NCBI GenBank assembly: GCA_016714815.1
Contig: JADKBZ010000007.1
Coordinates: 62,001 to 126,000, forward strand
DNA length: 64,000 nucleotides
Source of the DNA: Holophagales bacterium
GTDB lineage: Bacteria; Acidobacteriota; Thermoanaerobaculia; UBA5066
Reading direction: 5' to 3'
In this document: in pieces, positions 8,197 to 16,205 of the stretch
Numbering within the stretch: the first letter of the stretch is position 1
Layout of the letters: the number at the start of each line of letters is the position of its first letter
Program-made: the position numbers and the translations under genes
Notes under the pieces: generated by a model
The model's database searches: none
What the model was told of the DNA's origin: nothing
Seen by the model: only the letters and a program-made list of their open reading frames with translations

Positions 8197-9758
8197 CAGC
8201 TGTTCCCTTCGCCGAGAGCCGCTAGGAGCCGCCTCATCCCCACCAGCGACGGGTCGATCTCGAGAGCCGCGAGGACGGCGCGGCGCGCCTCCTCCCGACG
8301 CCCCGCGGCGACGAGCGCGTGAGCCAGCTCGCCGAGGAGGGCGGGCCGCGGCGTGCCCAGCGCGTTCTTCTCCAGAGAGAGCGCGGCGCCGAACGCCCCC
8401 GCCGCCTCGTCGTACTCCGAGAGACCGAACCAGGCGGTCCCCCGGGCCTCCTCCCGTGCCGCGGCGGGACCCGCGTCGTCCACCGGGTCCGTTTCCCAAT
8501 CCGGCGCAGCGAGGAGGGAGAGGACGCCGTGGTGGTGGCCGGCCTCGGCCAGCGGCCGCGCCAGGGCGAGCGAGGCAGCGAGGCCGAGGCGGGCAAGGGA
8601 CGGATCGACGACGGCCTCGGCCCGGAGACCCTCGAGGCCCGCCAGCGCCTCGGGGAGCCGGTCGGCCTCGAGCAGGGTCACGGCCCGCGTCAGGCGGCCC
8701 GCGGGCGTCGGCGGAGCAGGGTCTTTCCCTTCCGCGCCGGGGGCGAGGCGGGCGAGGCGGGCCGCGGCCTCGCCGCAGGCCGGGTAGGCCTCGAGCGTCG
8801 CCCGCGAAGTCCGCGCGGCGCGCTCGAGGTGACCGAGCCCCTCCTCGAGCCGGGCCGCAAGAAGGAGGTGCGCGAGGGACGGGGCGCCGTCCCGACGGGC
8901 GCGGTGGAGGACGGCGAGGGCGCCGAGGGAGTCGCCCCGCGTGGCGAGAGCCAGGGCCCGCGCCACCGCGTCGCCCGCCTCGGCGGCGCGCTGGAGCGCC
9001 TCGCTCAGAGCGGCGAGGAGCGAGCGAGCGGGGCCGATCCCTTCCCGGCCGAGGGCGATGCCGAGGAGCGACGCGAGCGGACCGTCCGGCAGCGCGACCC
9101 GCGAGAGCGGGTGCCCGCGGCCCACCACCTCGCGGAGGAGCTCCTTCGCCGTCGCGGCCGGAGGCGGCAGCGCGTCCCGGCCGTGGGCGGCCCGGAGCAG
9201 GAGCGCCCCGATGCCGAACGCGTCGGACGCCGGGCCAGGGGCCCCTCGGAGCGTGTCGCGATCGACGCAGAGGAGGTCGCCGGGCGGGAACGTCGCGAGG
9301 TCGCCCGGCCCGTGCGGGAAAGCGCCGAGCGGGAAGACCCGGAGCGGGACCGGACCCGACGAACAGACGACGACGTTCTGCGGCGTGAGCGGCCCGAGCC
9401 GGCCCCCCGCGGCCCCCAGCGCCTCCGCGGCCGCGACGAACGCGAGCCCCGCCTCGACCGTCCGCTGGACCGGGAGGAGCGGATCCCCGCCGAGGAGCGC
9501 GAGCGGCGTCCCGTCGAGCGGCGCCACGGCGCACGTGCCCGCCCCGGCCGCATGGAGCTCGACTGGCAGGAGCGCGGGATGGGGCGGGTCCGACAGGTGG
9601 CGGCGCACCTCTCCCGGAAAGGCCTCGGGTGGAGTCGCCGGGAAAAGCCGGGCGAGGACGGCCCTCCCCTCCCGCTCCGCGCGGAAGAACGGGCCGGTGG
9701 CGGAGAGCGCCTCGGGCCGCTCGAGGTCGGCCAGCGGTCCGGGGCGCCCGTCCCTCAT
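8196..9758 (-). CDS. Pseudokinase-like domain fused to TPR repeats
   Basis: The 520-residue protein starts with about 230 residues that follow a Ser/Thr kinase plan but lack catalysis. An N-lobe-like start precedes HPALLPV at about 60-66. LGPLTPQNVVV at about 121-131 sits where HRDLKPxNIL belongs, and SDAFGIGALLLRAAHGR at about 178-194 resembles the helix-F region DVYALGVVLYELLTGR. No HRD, DFG or APE motif is visible, and no clear catalytic Lys. The remainder (about 235-520) is TPR-like. Its ATG overlaps the dnaK stop and its stop overlaps the next start. A scaffolding or allosteric role toward the true kinase at the head of the operon is plausible. The pseudokinase assignment rests on motif order only. 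Confidence 0.7.
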   Translation of the reverse strand: MRDGRPGPLADLERPEALSATGPFFRAEREGRAVLARLFPATPPEAFPGEVRRHLSDPPHPALLPVELHAAGAGTCAVAPLDGTPLALLGGDPLLPVQRTVEAGLAFVAAAEALGAAGGRLGPLTPQNVVVCSSGPVPLRVFPLGAFPHGPGDLATFPPGDLLCVDRDTLRGAPGPASDAFGIGALLLRAAHGRDALPPPAATAKELLREVVGRGHPLSRVALPDGPLASLLGIALGREGIGPARSLLAALSEALQRAAEAGDAVARALALATRGDSLGALAVLHRARRDGAPSLAHLLLAARLEEGLGHLERAARTSRATLEAYPACGEAAARLARLAPGAEGKDPAPPTPAGRLTRAVTLLEADRLPEALAGLEGLRAEAVVDPSLARLGLAASLALARPLAEAGHHHGVLSLLAAPDWETDPVDDAGPAAAREEARGTAWFGLSEYDEAAGAFGAALSLEKNALGTPRPALLGELAHALVAAGRREEARRAVLAALEIDPSLVGMRRLLAALGEGNS

Positions 9759-11629
9759 ATCGGCATCACGTCGAAGAGGACGTCCATCAGGTCGTTCGCC
9801 TTCTCCTCGGCCCGCTTCGGGTCGCCCGCCTCGAGCGCGGCGGAGTACTCCGCGAGCGCTCCTTCGAGCCGGGCCCGATCGGCGGCGGGGAGCGTGGCCA
9901 GGAGCTCCTGCGCCTTCTTCCACGTCTCCTGCATCCCCGGCGGAACGGCGGGCCCCGACGTCGGCTTTCCGGCACCGCGCGGGGCGCCACCACTCTCCTG
10001 CGGCAGGAGGTCAGCCGGCTTCTTCGTCGTCGCCCCGCCGTAGCGAACCTCGGCGGTGTGCTGCTTCTTCGAGACGAGATCGGTGACGTCGACGCGGAGG
10101 ATGCCGTTGACGTCGAGGGAGAAGCGGATCTTCACCTTCACCTGGCCGGCGGGAAGCGGCGGGAGCCCGGTGACGTCGAACTCGGTGAGGAGAGTGTTCC
10201 GGCTCGCCTGCGCCTCCTCGCCCTGGAAGACGAGCACCTTGATCTGGGTCTGGTAGTCGCCCGCGGTCTGGTAGACCTTCTCCTCGACGGCCGGGATCGG
10301 CGTGTTCTTCCGGATCAGGACGCTGAGGTTGTCCTGCCCCTCGCGCACCCCGAGGGAGTGGCCCGTCACGTCGATCACCTGGCCCATCTGGCCGAGCTGC
10401 TCCTCGACCCGCTGCTCCCGCTCCTGGCCGAGGTGGGAGACGTCGACGTACCGGAGCGCCTGCATCGCGGCCCCGAGGGCGACGCACTCGTCCGGGTTGA
10501 TGTCCCGCCGCGGCGCCTTCCCGAAATGCCGCTCGAGGAGCTCCTGGACCTTCGGAATCCGCGTCGACCCGCCGACGAGGAGGACGTCGTCGATGTCGCC
10601 CCGCCCGAGCTTCACGTCGGCCAGGGTCCGGTCGACCGTGGCGAGCGTCGCCTTCAGCTTCGGCGCGATCATCGTGAGGAACTCGGAGCGTCCGAGCGCG
10701 TAGTCGACGGAGACCATCTTCCCCTGACCGGGGTGAAGGAAGAGGAAAGGAAGAGTGAGCGAGGCCGTCTGCTGCGCGCTGAGGGCGACCTTCACCTTCT
10801 CGGCCTCCGAGGCGATCCGGGCGAGCCCCTCACTCCACGACTCGCCGACCGACGGCTCCAGGCCGTCGGTCTTCCGGAGGTCGACGCCGTGCTCCTCCTG
10901 GATCTTCCGGAGCGCCCAGTCGACGATGGCGCGGTCGAAGTCGACCCCGCCCAGCTGGTGGTCGCCGCCCACGCCCTTCACCTCGATGTTCCCGCGGGAG
11001 ATCTCGATGACCGAGACGTCGAACGTCCCGCCGCCGAGGTCGTAGACGAGGATCCGGCGAGGCCGCTCCTCCTCGTCCTCGTCGTCGCGCCTGGCCGTCA
11101 TCCCGAACGCGATCGCCGCCGCCGTCGGCTCGCTGACGAGGCAGGCGACCTTCAGCCCGGCCAGGGCCCCCGCGTCCTCCGTGGCCCGGCGCGCCCCCCC
11201 CTTGAAGTAGGCCGGGACGGTGATGACGGCCGACGCGACCGGCTCGCCGAGGTACGTCTCGGCGACCTCCTTCAGCTCGCGCAGGATGTAGGCCGAGACC
11301 ATCTCGGGGGTGTGCTCCCGGCCCGCGAATCGGACGGAGTACGGCACCGGCTTGCCGTCGGCGCCGAGCAGCTCCCGCCCGGTCCCGTCCCGCTGCGGCT
11401 CGCCCATGTGGCGCTTGATCTCGGCGATCGCGCTCTCCGGCTCGGCCGCCATCCGCGCCTTCGCGGACGCTCCGACGACGACCTGTCCGTCCCGGGTCAC
11501 CCCGACCACGGACGGAGTCGTCTGGGCCCCGCTGCGGCCCGGGACGATGACGAACTTCCCCTGCCGGTCGTCGAAGACGGAGACGCACGAGTACGTCGTC
11601 CCGAGGTCGATGCCGATGATCCTGCTCAT
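9755..11629 (-). CDS. dnaK: DnaK-family Hsp70 chaperone, specialised paralogue
   Basis: A 624-residue Hsp70. The nucleotide-binding domain is intact: GIDLGTTYSC at 6-15, LVYDLGGGTFDVS about 193-205, LLVGGSTRIP about 342-351. The interdomain linker is VIDVTGHSLG, followed by the beta-sandwich substrate domain. Two things differ from a housekeeping DnaK. There is an acidic and basic insertion near residue 180 (DDEDEEERPRR), and the C-terminal lid is reduced to a short helical tail ending DVLFDVMPI without an EEVD-like end. It lies 76 bp after grpE in a gap with its own possible promoter, and overlaps the next gene by ATGA. Partners are presumably the adjacent GrpE and J-like proteins. A housekeeping dnaK probably exists elsewhere. 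Confidence 0.95.
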   Translation of the reverse strand: MSRIIGIDLGTTYSCVSVFDDRQGKFVIVPGRSGAQTTPSVVGVTRDGQVVVGASAKARMAAEPESAIAEIKRHMGEPQRDGTGRELLGADGKPVPYSVRFAGREHTPEMVSAYILRELKEVAETYLGEPVASAVITVPAYFKGGARRATEDAGALAGLKVACLVSEPTAAAIAFGMTARRDDEDEEERPRRILVYDLGGGTFDVSVIEISRGNIEVKGVGGDHQLGGVDFDRAIVDWALRKIQEEHGVDLRKTDGLEPSVGESWSEGLARIASEAEKVKVALSAQQTASLTLPFLFLHPGQGKMVSVDYALGRSEFLTMIAPKLKATLATVDRTLADVKLGRGDIDDVLLVGGSTRIPKVQELLERHFGKAPRRDINPDECVALGAAMQALRYVDVSHLGQEREQRVEEQLGQMGQVIDVTGHSLGVREGQDNLSVLIRKNTPIPAVEEKVYQTAGDYQTQIKVLVFQGEEAQASRNTLLTEFDVTGLPPLPAGQVKVKIRFSLDVNGILRVDVTDLVSKKQHTAEVRYGGATTKKPADLLPQESGGAPRGAGKPTSGPAVPPGMQETWKKAQELLATLPAADRARLEGALAEYSAALEAGDPKRAEEKANDLMDVLFDVMPI

Positions 11630-11684
11630 GTCCGCTTTCCCCCTCGCGATACGGGCGTCTCTCGTGGCGAGCCGGTGGCCTGGG

Positions 11685-11690
11685 ATTCTA
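11685..11690 (-). promoter_or_regulatory. Possible internal promoter before dnaK (TAGAAT)
   Basis: On the minus strand TAGAAT lies inside the decamer CTAGAATCCC, 55 bp upstream of the dnaK ATG in the only sizeable gap of the operon. The same decamer occurs upstream of the first gene (19572-19581). Sharing the decamer at these two places suggests a common -10 element. No convincing -35 was found. Confidence 0.4.
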
Positions 11691-11705
11691 GGGCGCGGGA
11701 GCGGT

Positions 11706-12359
11706 TCATTTCACGACCACGCCCGCGCGCCGCAGAACGCGGCCTTCCCGCCGGAACCCGGCCCGGAGGACCCGGACCACGCTCCCCGGGGGCAGGTCGC
11801 GCGTTCGCGGGTCGTCCTCGGCCGCCCGCTGCACCGCCTCGTGCACCGATTCGTCGAACGGCGTCGTTCCCGGCTCGACGGCGATCTCGGAGGCGCCGGA
11901 CCCGGCGAAAGCCCCGGCGAGCTTGGAGCGGACGAGCCCGAGCGCCTCCCCGAGCTCGGCCGCGTCCGCCTCGGGCCGGCGCCTCACTGCGTCGACGTCG
12001 TCGAGGAGAGGGCCGACGACGCCGAGGAGGAGCTGCTCGACGGCCCGGTCGTGCGCTTCGGAGACGATCCGCTCCGTCAGCTCGTCGAGGCGCGCCTGCA
12101 GCTGGCGGCGGGAGGTCTCGAGCGTGGCCTCGAGCTTCACGTCCGTCCCCGCCACGTGGCGCGCGAGCATCGCGAGGTTCGCGTGGCTCTTGCCGAGCTC
12201 CTCCGGGACCAGCCGTTCGAGGGAAGCCACGGCCTGCGAGAGCCCCGAAACGGTCTGCAACAGCTGCTTGAGGACCTTGTCCTGCCGCGACAGGAGCGCG
12301 AGGACCGGGTCTTCCGTGGGGAGCTGGGTCACGGGGCGTCCGTCTTCGTTTCCGGCCAT
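11706..12359 (-). CDS. grpE: GrpE-like nucleotide exchange factor
   Basis: The 217-residue protein has a long helical/coiled region (about 20-120) and a C-terminal beta-domain ending PPGSVVRVLRAGFRREGRV, which matches the GrpE signature (VxEVLRKGYxLxGRVLRxAxVxV). The N-terminal helices are more divergent than in housekeeping GrpE. It lies between a small J-like gene (3 bp gap) and dnaK, the classic order for a nucleotide exchange factor of that Hsp70. Confidence 0.85.
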   Translation of the reverse strand: MAGNEDGRPVTQLPTEDPVLALLSRQDKVLKQLLQTVSGLSQAVASLERLVPEELGKSHANLAMLARHVAGTDVKLEATLETSRRQLQARLDELTERIVSEAHDRAVEQLLLGVVGPLLDDVDAVRRRPEADAAELGEALGLVRSKLAGAFAGSGASEIAVEPGTTPFDESVHEAVQRAAEDDPRTRDLPPGSVVRVLRAGFRREGRVLRRAGVVVK

Positions 12360-12362
12360 CTC

Positions 12363-12848
12363 TCAGCCCTCCGTCCCGCCGCCGAGCGTCCGGAGCAGCT
12401 CGTCGAGGAGCGGATCGGGGCGGGGTCCCCGCAGAGTCCCCTCGCGCCGGAGCTCGTCGAGGGGGTCGTGCCCGAGAGTCCTCTCGGAGATGAGACGGAG
12501 CCCGTCGGACCAGCCGACCCGTTCGATCGGCGCCGGGTCCTCGATGGCCAGGAACGCCGCCCCGGGCGTCTGGTCGTGCTCCCGCCGCTTCTCGGGCTTC
12601 GTGAGCGTCTCCATCGCGCGGTTCACTCGGGCGAGCCGCTCGCCGGCGGCGGCATCCCCCTGCCGGGCGCGCCGTTCGAAGACGCGGCTGAGCGCAAACG
12701 CGGCCTCGCGGGCCTCCTCGGGCGAAGCGTCGCGCGGGACCCCGAGGACGTCGTACGGACTGTCGAAATCGAACTCGAGGGGGACCTCGGCTTCCGGGCC
12801 GCCCTCCCCGTCGGGCGCGAGGCGGATCCGGGGCAGGGCGATCGTCAT
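12363..12848 (-). CDS. Small J-domain-like protein lacking the HPD motif
   Basis: Residues 29-92 of 161 look like a J domain: SPYDVLGVPRDASPEEA starts helix I-II and RVNRAMETLTKPEKRREHD matches helices III-IV. The invariant His-Pro-Asp between helices II and III is absent; that position reads FERRARQGDAAAGE. HPD is what stimulates Hsp70 ATPase, so this is a J-like rather than a classical DnaJ protein. The rest (about 93-161) is unrecognised. It lies 31 bp after the FHA gene and 3 bp before grpE. It may compete with true J proteins or recruit DnaK without activating it. Confidence 0.8.
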   Translation of the reverse strand: MTIALPRIRLAPDGEGGPEAEVPLEFDFDSPYDVLGVPRDASPEEAREAAFALSRVFERRARQGDAAAGERLARVNRAMETLTKPEKRREHDQTPGAAFLAIEDPAPIERVGWSDGLRLISERTLGHDPLDELRREGTLRGPRPDPLLDELLRTLGGGTEG

Positions 12849-12879
12849 CGCGGCTCCTCCTGCGTCGTCGGCTGCGCGC

Positions 12880-13881
12880 TCACGACAGCTGCCTCAGCAG
12901 TGTCTGCAGCTGGCTTTTCAGTCCCATCGCCTGGGAACGCGTGAAGGCGTCCTGGGCGCGGGAGATCACGTCTTCCACGTCGCCGAGCGTGTTCGACAAG
13001 TGGAGCGCCAGAACGCCGCGGCCGCCCGGCTGGACGGGCACGGAGAGGATCAGCTTCACCCGGGCGATCGCCGCCATCAGCTTCACCGAGGGCTCGTTCT
13101 TCAGATCGGGCGGCAGCTGCTCGAAGATCGCGCTGGCATCCAGGAACCGCTCGCCCTGGAGGTGCTGGACCGCCTGCTCGAGCTGCTTCCCGAAGAGCTT
13201 CTGCTGGCGCGCCAGGAGGGCCTGCCGGCGCAGGTCGAGGGCCTGCTGCTTCGTCGCGTGGTCGGGCGCGTCCAGGAAGACGCGTTCCAGGACCCGGTCG
13301 GCGTCCTCGAACTGCTCCGTCTTCGCCAGGCAGATGCCGAGGTGAAGGCCGAGCTGGAAGTTGGACCCAAGCCCGGCCTGGGCGACGGAGAGGACCTCCG
13401 CCGCGGCACGGAAGTCCCCCGCGCTCATCTTCAGCGAGGCCGCCGCCAGCGGCGCCTTCTCGAGGCTCTCCTCGAGCTCCGCCAGCTGGCGGAGGAGCTC
13501 CTGCTCGGAGGCGGGGAGGCCGTCGAGCGCGCGGGCGAGAGCGCGCGAGGCGCGGGAGAAGCCGTTTCCGCCCGGCTCCCCCGCCTCCGAAAGCGTCTCC
13601 TCGAAGAAGGTCACGGTGGCCGCGCCGAGGCCCAGGACGTCCCCGGACCGAAGCGGCGTCGCCACGCCCGCCGGGACGCCGTTGACCTGGACGGGGCCCT
13701 CGCCCGGGGAGACGGCCCAGACGTCCCCGTTGCGCGCGATCCGGGCGTGCCGCGGCTTCACGCCCTCTGCCGCGAGCGAGAGCGGAGGTCCCGCGCCGAG
13801 GCTCACCTCGCCGGTCAGGCGGAGGCTCCGCAGGGCCGCGGCGCCCCCCGGGCGGTAGGCGAGGGCATAGGCGCCCGTCAC
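12880..13881 (-). CDS. FHA-like domain protein with C-terminal helical repeats
   Basis: The 333-residue protein starts at a GTG that overlaps the upstream stop (GTGA). The first ~95 residues resemble an FHA domain: KPRHARI, then VQVNG, then LRSGDVLGLG in the usual order. The phosphothreonine-binding Arg (normally GR) and Ser (normally SxxH) are replaced (SLGAG and KPRH), though the His is kept. From about residue 115 the protein is helical and TPR-like (LGICLAKTEQFEDADRVLER). It may sense the operon's kinase, but the missing residues make ordinary pThr binding doubtful. Confidence 0.78.
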   Translation of the reverse strand: MTGAYALAYRPGGAAALRSLRLTGEVSLGAGPPLSLAAEGVKPRHARIARNGDVWAVSPGEGPVQVNGVPAGVATPLRSGDVLGLGAATVTFFEETLSEAGEPGGNGFSRASRALARALDGLPASEQELLRQLAELEESLEKAPLAAASLKMSAGDFRAAAEVLSVAQAGLGSNFQLGLHLGICLAKTEQFEDADRVLERVFLDAPDHATKQQALDLRRQALLARQQKLFGKQLEQAVQHLQGERFLDASAIFEQLPPDLKNEPSVKLMAAIARVKLILSVPVQPGGRGVLALHLSNTLGDVEDVISRAQDAFTRSQAMGLKSQLQTLLRQLS

Positions 13882-16205
13882 TTCGCTCCCTCCCCCGGGC
13901 GCCCCTTCCGGGCCTCGAGCTCCTGCATCGCCTTCAGCGCCGAAAGGAGCGAGGCCGCGTCGAACGCGCCGGCCGGCGGCGCGGCGGGGCCGAGCCGCTT
14001 CACCCGCTCCCGCGCGTCGGTCCTGGTCCAGACTCCATAGCTGGAGAGCCGTCCGTTCTTCTCGATGAACGCCATCTCGGCCTTCATCTCGGAGGCTGCA
14101 AGGAGGAGGAGGACGGGGCGGAGGCCGTCGCCTCCAGACGCCACGACCGTCCGGAGGAGCTCGGCCGCCTCGGCCCACCGCTCGGCCTTCATCTCCTCCT
14201 GCGCCGCGTCGACGAGCGGCTTGAAGCGGAGCGCCGTCAGGTTGCTCCGGATCGCTCGCGACGCGTCGCTCTGGAGCGCCTGGAAGTACGGTTCGAGCTG
14301 GTCGTGCGGCGTGTCGAAGTAGACGCCGATCACCTCCGCGGCGAGCTCGTGCCGGCCCGCTTCGTGGAGCTTCTGCGCAAGCTCGTGCAGATCGACCACG
14401 AGCTGCCGGCGCGCGAGGTGGAACGCGTGCTCGTCTTCCGGGAGGCAGGCCTTGCGGTACGCCTCGCGGTGCGCCTCGTCGGAAAGGACGGCCGACGCCG
14501 CCTCGATCCGTGCGAGCCGCTCCGCGGCGCGCGCCGCGGCAGGCTTCTCCCCGCGCGCGAGCGCCTCGACCTGCTGGCGCCGCGCCTCGTCCCGGGCCGC
14601 GGAGGCGCGCGTCTCGATCTCCTCCCGCGTCGCTGCCGGCGTGGCGCCGAGCGCCTCGTAGTGAAGCGGCGGGGGCGCAGAGGGAGCCGGGTCGAGAAGG
14701 GGGCGGAGCGCCTTCGGGATGGGGACTCCGCCACGCGCCACGGCCGGGAGGGAGCCGGCGTACGCGACGAAGGAGGCCTGCAGGTCGTCGAGCTCGAGCG
14801 TTCCCGCCGGCCCGGGGCTCGCCCCGCGGGAGGCCGGCCCGAGAACGAACGCCCTCACCAGAAGGGCCGCCCGGGCCTCGCCGAGCCAGGCCTGGACGAG
14901 CCCCGCGTCGAGCGTGGCGGCGTGCGCGAGCCCCGCCTGCACCGAACCTCTCAGGCGGTGCGCGAACCCCTCGTGCCGCGCGGCGAGGGCGAGGAGGGGG
15001 GCCTTCTCCGCCGGGTCGAGACCGAAGGAGAAGAGGAGGAGCCCGACCGTGTTCCCGAGGTACGTCTCGAGCGCGGCCGCGTCCCGGCTCGCGAGGGCCG
15101 CCAGGGCGAGGTCGTGGTGCAGGGCCCGGTTGTGCGGGTCGAGCTCGAGCCCCTCCTTCCAGAGGCGCGTCGCGTCGGCCAGCCTCCCCTCCACCACCGC
15201 TTCCCGCGCCGCGAGACCACGGGCCGCGAGGAGCTCGCGCGCCAGGCCCGCCACGAGCGGCAGCCGGCTGCCCAGGAGAGAGGCGTGCTCGAGGCGCCGG
15301 CCCGGCTCCGCCTCCTCGAGCCTCGAATGGAGGAAGAGATGGAAGAGGCCGCACGCCTCGAGAGGGGCGAGCGCCTCCCCGGCCCGCTCGGCAAGCGCGG
15401 CGTCGTCGGCCGCGAGCAGCTCGACCGCGGCGTTCGCGGCGGCCAGCGAGGCGTTCCCCGGGAACGCCTCGAGCCACGGGCGGAGGGCGGCGGCGAGGCC
15501 GGAAAGGCCCCTGGCCCGGGCGGCCCGCTCGGCCTCGGTGAGCTTCTCCTGCGGGTTGCGCGAGAAGGCGTGCTTCGGGAAGTGGAGCGCCCAGGCCGCC
15601 GAGAGAGCCAGCGACGCGACGAGCGGCACCCGCTCCGGGCGCGGCCGCAGGGCCGCGAGGCTCGTCTCGACGACCTTCGGGAGGCGGCTCTTCTCCGGGC
15701 TCGCCACGCGCGCCTCGGCGGCGGCGGCGAGACGGCAGAGGTGGGTCGCCTCGTCGCGCGGGTCGGCCTGCAGGGCCTTCCCGAACGCCTCGAGCGCCCG
15801 GTCGGCGAGCTTCAGCTTCGGCTTCGCGCTCGTCCGGTAGAGCGACAGGAAAAGGAGCCCGAGGCAGCGCCACGGCTCGGGGTCGCCCGGAGCGAGAACC
15901 GCGGCCGCCCGCAGCTCGCCGAGCGCCGCGGGAAGGTCGCCGGCCTCCTGGCGCAGCCGCGCCAGGGCGAGGCAGGGACGCGGGTCGTACGGGTCGAGCG
16001 CCCGGACCCGGGCCAGGAGCCGCGCCTTCTCCTCGGGGGCCTCGGTCGCCAGCGCGAGCCGGTAGAGCGCCTCGGCGAGCGCGAGGACGAGGTCGCCGTT
16101 CGCGGGCGCCGCGTCGACCCGGCTCTTCAGGACGACGGCGGCCCGGCGCAGGGCCGCGGCCGCGGCCACGGTGAGGGAAGGTGTGCCATCCACCATCGAC
16201 GTCAT
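13878..16205 (-). CDS. TPR-repeat protein with C-terminal J-like domain
   Basis: A 775-residue protein. TPR-type repeats cover about 15-500 (ALDPYDPRPCLALARLRQEA and DLPAALGELRAAAVLAP are clear). Residues about 512-585 resemble a J domain (PPLHYEALGATPAATREEI ... LSDEAHREAYRK), again without HPD. A helical C-terminal part follows. I take the ATG at 16205, which overlaps the stop of the propeller gene (ATGA); another in-frame ATG is nine bases downstream. It is likely an adaptor between client proteins and the DnaK/Clp pair of the same operon. Confidence 0.8.
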   Translation of the reverse strand: MTSMVDGTPSLTVAAAAALRRAAVVLKSRVDAAPANGDLVLALAEALYRLALATEAPEEKARLLARVRALDPYDPRPCLALARLRQEAGDLPAALGELRAAAVLAPGDPEPWRCLGLLFLSLYRTSAKPKLKLADRALEAFGKALQADPRDEATHLCRLAAAAEARVASPEKSRLPKVVETSLAALRPRPERVPLVASLALSAAWALHFPKHAFSRNPQEKLTEAERAARARGLSGLAAALRPWLEAFPGNASLAAANAAVELLAADDAALAERAGEALAPLEACGLFHLFLHSRLEEAEPGRRLEHASLLGSRLPLVAGLARELLAARGLAAREAVVEGRLADATRLWKEGLELDPHNRALHHDLALAALASRDAAALETYLGNTVGLLLFSFGLDPAEKAPLLALAARHEGFAHRLRGSVQAGLAHAATLDAGLVQAWLGEARAALLVRAFVLGPASRGASPGPAGTLELDDLQASFVAYAGSLPAVARGGVPIPKALRPLLDPAPSAPPPLHYEALGATPAATREEIETRASAARDEARRQQVEALARGEKPAAARAAERLARIEAASAVLSDEAHREAYRKACLPEDEHAFHLARRQLVVDLHELAQKLHEAGRHELAAEVIGVYFDTPHDQLEPYFQALQSDASRAIRSNLTALRFKPLVDAAQEEMKAERWAEAAELLRTVVASGGDGLRPVLLLLAASEMKAEMAFIEKNGRLSSYGVWTRTDARERVKRLGPAAPPAGAFDAASLLSALKAMQELEARKGRPGEGAK

